Assembly: GCF_000764185.1 (NCBI RefSeq)
Contig: NZ_JQEC01000074.1
Coordinates: 1 to 64,000 of the forward strand
Reading direction: 5' to 3'
Length of the DNA: 64,000 nt
Source: Colwellia psychrerythraea
Lineage (GTDB): Bacteria > Pseudomonadota > Gammaproteobacteria > Enterobacterales > Alteromonadaceae
Shown here: positions 61,501 through 64,000 of the stretch, in pieces
How positions within the stretch are numbered: position 1 is the first letter of the stretch
Layout of the letters: every line of letters begins with the position of its first letter
Made by a program: the position numbers and the translations under genes
Notes under the pieces: generated by a model
The model's input: the letters and a program-made list of their open reading frames with translations, nothing else
The model's database searches: none
Told to the model about the DNA's origin: nothing

Positions 61501-64000
61501 TTTGGTCAAGATATGTTGGCCAATTACAGCTATTTTGAAGTTCGACTTGATGTAACTGATGGAGCTGGATTTTCAGCTAAAGCAGACTTTAGAGCAGCTT
61601 TACGTAACCCTATTGTTGAACTTGAAAGCTTTACTACTAACCCTATTGAGCCAGAAGAATCTGTTCGTGCTACCTTAACCTTTGACCTAAATGGCGATAC
61701 GGATATGGTTAACATTACTCGTATGGGGGTTGATCAAATTCAAAATGGTCAGTCGATGGATGTATTTAATAACTATAATGCGATTGATGGCACAGTAACG
61801 GGTTCATTCTTAAACCCTAAAATTAGAGACTTATTGCCAGAAGGTGCAATGATTGCACCAGTAGAAATGACCAGTAAGTTGTTAGTTCAATATGGTTTTG
61901 GTTTCAGTAAGGTATTTGAACAAAATTATACCTTATTCCTCGACCGAACTCCGCCAACGCTAAGCATAGTCTCTCCTGAAAATGGCGATTTTATTGCCAT
62001 CGATGAAAGAACCGATGTATTAATAAAATCCTTTGATAAATACGGTATAGAAACTGTTGAAGTATCTAAAAATGGCGGGGCATTTGTTTTACTTGAAGAC
62101 CCTTCACGTTATAGCTTTACCGCAACTATTGATGATTTATCTACGAATATAACTATTGACGCACGGGCAACCGATCCTAATGGCAATATAAGCCCTATAG
62201 ACAGCGTTACTTTGTATCCATATGATGCTGAAGCTGGTGCGCCAAAAGTTGAAATAATCTCGCCAGATAATGGAGATATTTTCCATGAAAATGAAACGGT
62301 AACTTTTGAAGTTCTATTAAGAAATGTTGTTGAAGCTGAATTCTATCTAGATATAGGTGGTGTTGAAGCTGAAGAGTCTACCGCTATCAAAATCAGTAGA
62401 TCAGTAGATGGGCCTGAAAGACAATTTATTACTGCATCAATACCAGAAGTTAATGAAGATATTGTCGTCCTGGCACGCATACAACGAGGCTCATTAAAAA
62501 GCTTTAAGTTCCTTAGCATTCTCAATGATCAGGGGATTGAGGAAGAAGCTATTATTAACGTTAAGCCTGCTAAGCAAGTACTTAGTGGTACGCAGTTACA
62601 TATTCAAAGTATGGCTCCTGCGGATATGCTTGATTTTGATGAATCCTCTCAGATTAGTATCTTTGATCCTGTAGGCTCACCGAGCAGTAAAAATGCCGCT
62701 GTTGGTCAATATATAATGGCTGAAATTAATGCTTTAGGTGCAGAAGTTTTGATTGAGTCGGCTTTACGTGACAAGTCAGGCAATGAAAATATAACTAATC
62801 ATTCAGTTGATAAACTGCATTATTTTACCGATCAACAAAGTGTTGTTTATTTCCAATCAGCTAAAAATGAAAATATTGAATTCATTGAAACTATGGCAGG
62901 ATTCCCAAGTGATAGTGAGCTGCTTATGGGGATTAATCGACTTGATGGTGGCTATCGTATTGCTACAGCATCAAAAACCTTATTTGACGAGAATAAAGGC
63001 CAATTAATAAAATTAATTTATACCGGAACAGGCATTGTTGCTCAGGTAAACGTTAATGGTCAACATCGACTTGATTTTTATGCTCTAGAAAATACTAACT
63101 TTAAAGCTGCGCAATCTCAGTTAATCTTTGGCGATATCATTGATGCCTCTGGCAATACCATATGGATAAAATACGGTGAGCAGATTGGTGCTACTTCAGT
63201 GACAGATAATGGCTTTGTTCCTGTTGCAGGGCGCTCACTTAAAGAGCCTTTATTAGCTGCGCATACCACAGGTAATAATTTACTTGTATTAACTGAGTCA
63301 GGGCTTTACCAATACAATATAGATTTAGAAAATGTACCTCAAGTACATCAAGCGTTTTATGTGGCTTTACCTGATCAGCTAGGGTTTAGCAGCCAAGGTA
63401 ATCAATTGTTGGTCTGGAATGAAACTGAGCTATCACGTTATCAACTGCTTGACGGCGGTAGCTTACTTACTCCAGCTAATAACACCACAATCTTTAATGG
63501 TCAGGTAATAACCACTCGATTAGATGGAAACTTAACTTGGTTAAAAGTTGATACCGAAAAAGAACTTCAGTGGCAGGCTTATTCAGGTAATGAATTAGTT
63601 GGTCTATTACCAGAAGATAAAATGAGAGGGGATAGACTTTTTGTCGCCAAACGAGGTTATCAACTTCTTACGGGGAATAGCGCTAATAATAGTAGCGATC
63701 AAATCCTTTATCGCGAAATTAATATGGCTCAAAACCCATTAGCGATACCTTCTATTTCAACTGATGTTAGTCACTCTGTATTTGGTATTAATATATCAGT
63801 AAACGTAGCTAATGCTCCTATAGGTGCAAGCAATGTCACGTTTGTTGGTGGAAATGACCAAAAACTCCCTGCGCAATCACAGTGGAATACAGGCACGCTT
63901 CAATGGTTTATTGCCTATTCTGATCTGTCAGAAACGACAACAATAGCCGTTAATGTGTTAACTCATGCGGGTGTTCTTACTGACAATGTGGTTATTAATG
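37552..64000 (+). CDS. Giant secreted Ig-like / LVIVD-propeller / IPT-TIG repeat protein, 3' end outside window
   Basis: One frame stays open for 8816 codons to the window edge. AAGGAG lies 5 bases before ATG 37552. Residues 1-27 are a signal peptide (basic start, IYIVLIINIILFSS core, cut after VKA). Residues 28-450 are a unique region with Ig-like folds. Residues about 454-3043 hold about 20 tandem bacterial Ig-like domains, each starting PxxxIxxP with a later DDxGI or similar turn. From about 3234 to 7690 a larger unit repeats: LVIVD-type propeller (GVQVVDIS, GVVIVDIS), SbsA-type Ig-like domain, IPT/TIG (GTTVKLTGRGF, GTKVTVFGKGF). Ig-like and propeller-like sequence continues to the end. 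No catalytic domain, LPxTG or C-terminal sorting signal is seen, but the C-terminus is missing. An adhesin or surface-scaffold role is inference. Confidence 0.92.
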   Translation, partial: MSFGLYLRKIYIVLIINIILFSSFVKADVDIRVGDVSALSNDTDIGYVASISLCGELTEIEAGSSSELINYTNDDIVYNPTNPSQCSLYFTLSGPSRFNPVLNLTYQDSPTESFSEFFSYEDASPELSFKNASIIGEANAQHLIIEVEATDNQDLAYISFDVVGLSAAVLRNSGGVVAKAKEASFAGTGVAKRVYPSSDSQTIFKLSIPLKQALTAEQIAFDTIILSDVTVVDASGNHNSISKLAFTGDSIQEEAKALIVSNTRIVISNSLQTPVIIPAVDFQFRGLVNLPGAGNGISYISSHPELVNVTSAGVLYALKETAGQQVLITISYDGLESVVVPVEADFSKEMIGITLAGVDAINPLILPSLNTFYDLPEMVGVFDDGSTTSISGHWTPIITLNPAMSAYLAKNKFQQLKSTVIISEGSDYGIRLSLQELPDVFADIRVKAIDKAPSITLDVPATIFYDKDLLISAVVNDDVGINQVEFFLDDASIGTVSKPPYELRLPLSSQLEERVLQLKSKVVDTAGQQTLSIDYEVTVNAPAEVTIPAYSFVKPFDGQRIVESSPLKVQIESSLGTLPDVARASGIKRVEFFFDGKKVGEARFPGIEIRDVPGSEDQEMFETWGLTGNVSSISTEESSIAVGATIYTNSGQESAPSKLIRVVNNIAPTVNIVTPSTGGIATAGQKLPITIEVIDDSLMLGASIEILLEDKVIASRSYYNESSDVESLTTQSAFQSFSYDVLAEDVGSTLELQAKVTDFHQAISLSSIVRIPVKNDQLPTIAISNPTVGASFVSGLPIQLRADAVDDIKVSRVDFYVNSQLVGSDHIPPYAYNYETQKELTVEQKLTVHAVAVDSSEQEAISNSVDVTLGQDEESPVVNISSPFISATDVGDDIAGVIAQSEFVFKVTGFDNVGAERAEVKGIRREGHAFILTGNADDILTGDDFPIQKLPGVLNAYSALKLTKTPEYKDKTSAEYDRYPVSVTVFDETGNSSTANIIIGVYPDRPPTVTDVTTNNSIYFIKDIAEIQVLSNDDRAVTRVEISYKLNGNLLASRTFSKDNGLVPMSILQVNDSLNLSGLALLNEEQTIIVEVVAFDQLGQESATFESEINVTGDGDGPLATINNPVPGSILYVDDNVSFSIRAIDGSGLQQVRVINGAADVAVFDFNEQPKEIDEVFSLKIPQDKATLVLTIISTDVLGNTSTLKQSYEIETDVKPKISIRHPAAGSRLIEGESFTINALISDNRSINSVEIFIEDNGVQSFIKHFSANESALIVNDGGYFSATLRVPHKPDSGELKIGVRAQDSAGLVTEKLLDLEIFDDSESPIINLANPVDDLTLYAGEAFKLSGVANDNIYINKITPVLIKGNEEISLSWEVFTREDRLEQILVANKDSFGSVVAAEKFYSDYSGRIRIPEELQDRAGETFDFLLRATDNGINTSESNTIKITLKLDDEAPTIEFKSPNKNLVEGQESTLSLAIRDNISVANYSISLVDTESKEVLSATGLNKKLVSIIDNNVLDLSKYNPLPAEGVKFSVIARVEDSSGNKANKTLQINLMPDQPPVVKVVNRVPENNLTYGETQYTRLEITDDYVASGNPNQLSVLYTSLKGLNNINGRNLLNDVFVTPNDDFNRFNFNYPEAGNLSGSLQVNEQDYWLFSKDKSQLLANKVSQVESLKLSVDGYTVSYLIEVYSSDMCSPQYMQYKVASADLSASNGILDIDSYKPKSGRVVITPIIDGLMDEEQFIKQIYLSFQELPDTLSFTDRDVKRTIRTHDAIRLIISDSDNTIGRGFLSHGPLVSVNSKKEELSHFLLSPADPTFSNIFMYAALSDKFSTQRSAQVTPLISTFNYVADEEDPSLTILSPVDGSVLVPGKTIEVRVQVTDDTQGISSISLADNIGYIAEVTGEYQKNDEYVFQYTAPLNQRGGEIHLAVTSKDFSGRSSAVSVALPIEINQAPQLKLLSFSSYKVFNQHHNRDEFTKIIDETERVNYGEFWLRTGEEFELSTEITDDAALVHYKIIRFNRDGSTTVEFEHGFANQCPVLPVLTSIEDTELLFNQVEPTEYEVSVEDNSGNISSRRFIIHPLTNVTPEIRITTPSEGQFIVAGTFQIEVGLLAADDREISINDIQIYANGVPLTFVDMGGTGNSDASYARALNSIYDALEVKYSEDIAKEYARSSSDYLLNKVAVYNVPSGLIKFNENIVLTAQVKDSDNSIGTTEVTFIGAADEINPEIAIIKPIIGYGPPEFSDFSVEYRSYDNVKVEQLVFSTTYGAQLSDGSYQKLSYELPIRTINDIRAIDHEPITTNNIDTLIYKQLVHVDRLAEIAGLFDSLPLADTERFDIWVKVDARDPSGNIRSRELSFPVRIDERPVVDIVSPLDGNQVVELTSLLVNTNAYDDVGIDSLRLVALSGSIGNETEIYNILLRQPPYNFSVDMPAFNASDNAQNRVVLKVEAIDTYGSAFGDLDKHNALETIVVQIIEDVPPEVTISTPVNGDDPVIEGKNVLVQINAIDDVAIDKVTLNVANLINGDRTFTDVTYPYEFFLNIPYGQAGKAITLSASATEQRNSGVKRTVAATNAVVLNIIKDIEPPVFLRVALPPEGGTSVAEKRSFPYQFDVSDNVGVSSVRLVLFVDGNSDGQFDLLEKESEQLLIASPYVGRFNVRSIKDYYQGDVATMPGQLAMQLVMYAQDGAGNESFVNKSIILVKNSPPEVTDIKILDQRGNNLGSIAEITEGREFVVDVVASDPEVGVDTVTLYKSVGEGDEQAFQAVSTDGAAPFQFHISAPIDQEGKTLNFRAIALDLDGNSSEQSAIRSLTIIDDKPPTAVIKTPVNNAVFIDGQSIDIQVEALDDLGADGIDRVVFYLNNKPVYTVYQHTELNENYFSALIEPPVDVDGFSIQAVAYDVLNQAGSSSVVKIGRIDDTVAPKLSILKPFNNDILTSGEQLVAAVSVTDIGIESERRLYMTWVREYQDKAGIWQMLDTREIELFRDDEPSGRPDIPVSEPDQYYYIYWARFADGSILQRGSHNTERVRIETRVETPNHVIKESTEHEVGMPISERRFLAPTKLSGLGIANSVYYSSVAQFISPDRDGAMVGSWSTHDPARYDNLTVASDFTAQKTANQCSMCTGIFLADFASEQTDSGDILLYSELLNGASEIFSGTISEIYADENVVLTTKHGVPTFSEDRYKNSIFREHLEAEIATDPDTGNTYYDNDSGELLLFSNQNGEGQFGLPYLLAGRVDLPFIEVFGLARKDDLVFVANGAGGVQVVDISNIQAPYRTGFVKPNGYARDVKVSGHYAYIAASYEGVVVVDIADPNLPIIAVLDTLGVANRLQIVGSKLYVTDMSGAGRVSQLNVVNISDPFHPKMERSIAIEPAREDFVSDGVYEVHVSGNKAYLSVHYSDQEDKQVQSVVEILDLEQVDQPHVDATIPVVINRDASEDNFAIRDLTLARGAIQVAAGKSGINRIELSELTVVAHSPEVDETYISTSLDNISIELSAVITHDVNIADFVEVYEGAVLSDGDGSYSIGENISERFSFSFAERNNQPAYRFIDIKPNKKIDHLQSNQQYVVVVKSGLTPLSGNSLSRDYVYSFYTSLAGSQPLPDINVIAPASGSIEGGEQITIEGVNFGNNPKVYLGGLPLVVNSVELAQSIDELDKVIVTTIPNVAGPAAVTVVTEQGLEDTVVGAYTYLDILKISFITPSVVDVSQVGENDHVEIVGYGFSQKVTVKAYPVGQPEKAILATVDDNYLFSTLGQGELTLLTPQSMKWTVPDFGNNYRGYIDVEISDEQGRFYYAPKSLFYGNLSANVHINLEKPFTYEEMKDELFAISQGAASTISRDPAKLPAGKIVGLAVDSEIGLVYALGRGSGVSGSPRISPASVVDQEQFRQFITPSWLELIHYDRSALQNTAPMVGLGYFDLPQDLNASGIVLADNHLYVTAKGMHFPNIDTPFEDLVWLLTYDREDRLPGELTGQDAQNSSKDRDIQFSIPLPFNLPPSEILIKDQLLITHAGAEGLVIVSIAEPERPSVIKHIKKFSRNGIERELNVAAISIEKNYLSVLVSGSTRVIYDLSRPGLPQIQDHSLSGKRVLASIEQQTATAFYQDGVSLLNDANIQNPLIAAGYKANGFTLKGEPHALVGLTSLVANLNIENIYKQDRLFCHKGYLTLFDISQKTDVSIKDLSVLTQCNHGIATMMYEAYPTYKAPLVFSDDGLVVTISQYDDGFDALTIVDTYMLDLVMSYPSQQQTGISLDNTIYLSFSQPIIIPDGQTESQYLSRYLALIYDDSTDLGKLVDINIILDASNPRKVSITPTENLESDSEYHIILKSEPSDGGRRSTGLFDHVISFTTGTGFGEQPVIHSVTPHVIETTGGLVNVVVSNSINPSFLVANSPAVILSQTSLADNKIEYSLELPENLAGAASLSLIEPDGKQATLLGAVQYTEPLVLESISPVVGSVVGGTTVKLTGRGFKAGVGSTQVYVNNIQVAAHNIKVIDQQTLEFITPPGQLGLSDIRVETVGQQETLTDAFTYLQPVKSNITANKTDTFYDIKIDPTGTYAVAAAGNGGVLIINIDSSTFTADADDVTNIDELRDLIDKNQDKIDDRIISRIKLPGSYAALGIDLFFERNNDRIFITAAKLGGSTKDAKLFIVAVDSLDITKSTIVNELPLNASFAKGIEVKNNQAAIAMGDKGLGFVDVYLHSKIYLSDYIALPNNKPALDVAKLANQAGVSSRYAVTAGAYNFSTNRLVDSEIVGGGGFYIIERNNSKGLQILSSLDIPSSKVILDNTNFSSPVNQYAYLAAGEIGVVIVDISDVHNPKIIHRIQTPAYDISLQGNILYVAQGEIGITSFDVTNPNAPVKLDSFEAFDGSSIDVVLATNYSAIGAGEGSFGHGVVQETPDAILKINSIDPSNGILDFDTDEQLKLRLRFNKAIDLFDANKDHFTVFDESGQPISSRIEIINNDAIIYLDSSVSLEVNDILTVEATAGIVASKPVLQDGVQINIELYRLASTQLMDFVYRGSRPEKISIDTVLPRRIQVNYAENITVSMLGSPLDTSRIRGFIGDSEINAVSIDSNNDDERISIITFAVPPIAASGLYDLTVMVEKQGLWQSASLYGALQVDQPIEFTSISPLWGPLAGGTKVTVFGKGFEPGNTVMDGLTVSVGSQPAREFRVISTTEIEIITPRGVSGYNNLYGQDRYGNRTSLEGDNGFGYGIAQLSVTRAALVNPVDVYVDQETGVAALATGYFSGFSYDDVVRHGNAQLSDDPDEDIVYDGTELNESLFAASFNVQNATSPILVGGVPTLPSGEKGLTEITRFQTYAELADKKLRSEVLINHPSLTTEEQRELDRVDGAELPGSVDSIRVLFSEDEEDGVQHKRLYVAAGNGGITRLNFDDQNGMQVIDRISPTEIVRDIEKVGYSLFASTVSGSDAVAPKGCANGLGKGTKGAFESYSYIETTDPIHVPSVGLLTGGDLLYYSDGWLFSGSSSFGAAWGSCPPNWRKLSAAPLRNSDTDTLNVINVFDPLLTQSYDFDSTVFDVLNYGEYIIVALGNKGIEIFHRDHPDTRVRVDLERLQEQSSNAHRLKLAGNVLFVSAMNSGVIVIDLSEVMAPRVISAGNDEIINSLDIYRDRLIAGAGPEGLRTLQLPAAIVLATSVNEGDYLAANEPYRVTFNESITIDSVKADGALQVTRLDSNEIVPVVITAIDTADSSAREFDLNFVRETGVAYRIDINDVRNLRGTGQWAPFSQTFVQASVDALRPFISNLDNNVFHRGDQQTITLHGENFRPEMTLLVDAYPVALNWIDENTVEIPASGLDMLPLAIGQHHIRLVDAELELKVPGAILIGDELVDVKLTLSRDSVDTQGGYDVSISASKSIILPGAKVIMRSLSGKEIRSEVNDLGFDITDLLDDVKDLNTFTFRVPGVLTPELYRVYLAINGTELLVGNISYTLADGMNIDLPNYPPQQLGATVITDNILFAGVKSGKEATAENRFLMPSGLEIYDISIWEQPIRLSQLITDEPVTGIEVVDNIAFLANGKDGLAIVNITDLAKPLLINNHPVPSHIATDVAYNTKTKILAMSVADELGSGFIRFYDVTDDQLNPPTGYSSLIFNEGELRGQPVDIQWLNDELYVLLKRDQQLYLVIFKDLAGTSSYQVHPIERGSVDNLNDASLFVEYGQITVTSNKELLVIQPNEQDEYKTIYWNDLNTSGAEVFNNQGSAFVSTTNGIGDVTSPGLVISSFSPADGTELSKNESIHIQFNDLINTDGDTITNAVILQQADGSALASNTYNISATNTLVGAYIDISFTENMSYSGAVKIIVTTGIQALNTSPILSPLTINYLLVDGNRPSINSINRLVDGEAAQHFFHANGTETARISGEHFGDTPDEVTIKIGETLLQGSAVTHLSDGIIEFVLPDLFLANEVVTLPITIERNGLSIVKQGAVVILPLIDIDDITPISGPPQGGNTVDLFGSGFNHSTEITFAGVQAGDLKVINSGHIQVRAPSGTFGYAQVVAVNNQFADEKIASPIDYFYAEKETGSVDLNADKPSPVSAIHLGEQVLYAVTGGHYDVMGEESGRIEKVLRSNVARLVVTNVADPVRPIIIEKEFANEFHPYHLEVTGGLAPEGFVGLVGDGTNLFALGGKGLYHFDITLPTSPNLLNTLELNGTARDIAIDGDIVYVSDSVGIHIYKITDQRTIRLIKTITSIALKGTTDKIYLEGNSLWASMPNSRRVIEVELMSGEYTVVRDVPINTLAGKRVRPRDLLVKNNLLFVSTGNLGTVELFSLDDESGTAVASLNLAYLVRNGDIFAGQLELKGQTLYVVSGQGDLQLYDISSWLEGLYNSTIELKDYFSVLGNAEAFAFHARALFVGSAFPYVDGEPAENPIKKSSSVSQLGGRLNTIINDLLTITEQVPFSEQVLPVNNPIELQFNRHLDYNQVIDNGEQLFEVTLDGSKVEGYVSLETTNDGSRLFFQPTSLWQDNKRYRVSLSGAIKDNQGQKLGNNYSFRFVAADNVTPSILDVRPVLANWRGGEVITIVGENFTMDSTIRLGGKLVEQDNITLVHDNQISFQLPALASSPGDNLLMGITVSNGLLSASRRAAFTYIADPKITAIGAYNRFDDIFAPSVHRFTFNEQEIVAISGTGFSSFTKVSINGEVAKDVVLESANLISFRLPENTLGQLLVSVSNHVETVDIFTNEDLSIELIFEPQMGYSEQLYRHNDLLLLVEGVEEGSTNWRLTTTAEADLPQVLATGNIAGSVIDVDISNNYLAFVVENSQRQIFIYDISNIYAPKLINQFTNEQGLPLDNINLMGDILVASNGNQLFSAYILGQNIETQILPDDVRAINYDEEGIYVLYETHINFYDVSNLATLHASYQHFIANPIALLVSGQRVLIRSTTEIELINSFNLKNNQVEPLIGRTSINHNQAVLNGELLVLRTSNSDIFQIFDIDSFEQSLLLNHLADVRTQDINELNFTDFSTDLLEWIETDTNPKSAGTYVNIKLPFNNVSALSPNEITSESDTLALSVSGDSVNWDLAVVNVTPASTGVALPGFNHPLGKKVTFDVVGAKYELGENYEVKFATNPQQSIQGAEVNIDLPWYISTAELFGLAPTRLVNITPKNSITGRSVNYQVTGQQLGKILTLKLGELTLTPDDFTVNDLGTELSFVAASSNSGFKTLQALQAGSIVASTLPAAVLLSQSIQVTDVVTDNLLGNNSLSDSGGNRITVSGLGLNGDLSVHLLALNSGMSPSQSNKVIHHLSNGSIIIDNSPVTISAQQYQLVIVREATDEVYVDGQFTLNGIDDTLPVLIKTNNVLPSFNGSPLVLSFNEEVSATGFSVIKQFKDYSGDSDLDISSRFELVNLSASSVALRLLSGQILENNANYLLHVEGLQDLSGNLLAKTGADTKRPLDGVYNAAFLAQDTLPPRSLKVVRKSDGIIVNQAMLLTRGRGYDFEVTAEDNYTNVAELNFTYRLSTEFEAPKTGAIVIGNRTFGQDMLANYSYFEVRLDVTDGAGFSAKADFRAALRNPIVELESFTTNPIEPEESVRATLTFDLNGDTDMVNITRMGVDQIQNGQSMDVFNNYNAIDGTVTGSFLNPKIRDLLPEGAMIAPVEMTSKLLVQYGFGFSKVFEQNYTLFLDRTPPTLSIVSPENGDFIAIDERTDVLIKSFDKYGIETVEVSKNGGAFVLLEDPSRYSFTATIDDLSTNITIDARATDPNGNISPIDSVTLYPYDAEAGAPKVEIISPDNGDIFHENETVTFEVLLRNVVEAEFYLDIGGVEAEESTAIKISRSVDGPERQFITASIPEVNEDIVVLARIQRGSLKSFKFLSILNDQGIEEEAIINVKPAKQVLSGTQLHIQSMAPADMLDFDESSQISIFDPVGSPSSKNAAVGQYIMAEINALGAEVLIESALRDKSGNENITNHSVDKLHYFTDQQSVVYFQSAKNENIEFIETMAGFPSDSELLMGINRLDGGYRIATASKTLFDENKGQLIKLIYTGTGIVAQVNVNGQHRLDFYALENTNFKAAQSQLIFGDIIDASGNTIWIKYGEQIGATSVTDNGFVPVAGRSLKEPLLAAHTTGNNLLVLTESGLYQYNIDLENVPQVHQAFYVALPDQLGFSSQGNQLLVWNETELSRYQLLDGGSLLTPANNTTIFNGQVITTRLDGNLTWLKVDTEKELQWQAYSGNELVGLLPEDKMRGDRLFVAKRGYQLLTGNSANNSSDQILYREINMAQNPLAIPSISTDVSHSVFGINISVNVANAPIGASNVTFVGGNDQKLPAQSQWNTGTLQWFIAYSDLSETTTIAVNVLTHAGVLTDNVVIN
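38911..46680 (+). repeat. About 20 tandem bacterial Ig-like domains
   Basis: Domain starts read in frame include 38911, 39550, 39883, 40170, 40567, 40900, 41191, 41521, 41911, 42229, 43113, 43810, 44236, 44650, 44992, 45310, 45673, 46012 and 46318. Typical units run 100-130 residues. Each opens with a Pro-rich PPxVxIxxP-like strand and carries a conserved DD/DN turn. Protein identity between units looks low, so this is an old array rather than a recent DNA expansion. Confidence 0.8.
47250..60620 (+). repeat. About 2-kb super-repeat: propeller - SbsA Ig - IPT/TIG
   Basis: Propeller segments begin near 47250, 49090, 51141, 53210, 55400, 57160 and 59150, spaced 1.8-2.2 kb. Each is followed by an SbsA-type Ig-like domain and one or two IPT/TIG domains (for example near 48355, 50878, 52909, 54811, 56880, 58580 and 60360). 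Landmarks include GAGGVQVVDISNIQAP, GEIGVVIVDISDVHNP, NSGVIVIDLSEVMAP and DGLAIVNITDLAKP. Confidence 0.75.

Noticed and set aside
1-64000. CRISPR array
   Set aside because: No regularly spaced short direct repeats were seen; the repeats in the giant gene are diverged protein domains in frame.

Overview
The window looks like chromosomal DNA of an AT-rich gammaproteobacterium. By codon use, insertion-sequence types and protein style a marine Alteromonadales/Colwelliaceae-like genome is my best guess, but no marker gene fixes the taxonomy. It has two unrelated parts: a nonribosomal peptide (NRPS) gene cluster at about 1-35000, and one enormous open reading frame from 37552 that is still open at the last base.

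NRPS part. Four overlapping plus-strand genes (6-18214) form the main assembly line: degenerate C-A-PCP; docking-C-A-PCP; docking-C-A(interrupted by a luciferase-like monooxygenase)-PCP; docking-C-A-PCP-E/C-like-A-PCP-truncated condensation-like tail. Specificity codes read by eye suggest Gln, a basic residue (weak), Gly (with oxygenation), an unassigned residue, and Gly. N-terminal TubC-type docking domains on proteins 2-4 face short acidic C-terminal tails on proteins 1-3, so the order is probably collinear. A hairpin terminator follows. Next come a stand-alone type I-like thioesterase with a Cys nucleophile, two type II thioesterases, an SDR oxidoreductase, a separate Thr-specific A-PCP protein, a DUF4097 protein, a MacA/ABC/MacB-like exporter and an EntD/Sfp-type phosphopantetheinyl transferase that would activate the carrier proteins.

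The cluster is visibly rearranged. A SyrP-like TauD/TfdA hydroxylase gene is split in two. Its N-terminal half (19302-19758) and C-terminal half (about 27435-28014) meet at nearly the same codon but lie about 7.7 kb apart. The left edge of the intervening segment is a second copy of the 3' end of the exporter permease gene, and in both places that 3' end is followed by a type II thioesterase. This suggests that a piece of a related cluster (permease end, thioesterase, SDR, Thr NRPS) was spliced into an older one. Remnants of IS630, IS110, IS5 and IS66 elements, a broken parvulin-type isomerase gene and a tRNA-like fragment fill the gaps.

Giant gene. From 37552, with a good ribosome binding site and a signal peptide, one frame stays open for at least 8816 codons. 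About 20 tandem bacterial Ig-like domains (38911-46680) are followed by a higher-order repeat of about 2 kb: LVIVD-type beta-propeller, SbsA-type Ig-like domain, then one or two IPT/TIG domains, repeated about seven times. The product is probably a very large secreted or surface protein; its 3' end is outside the window.
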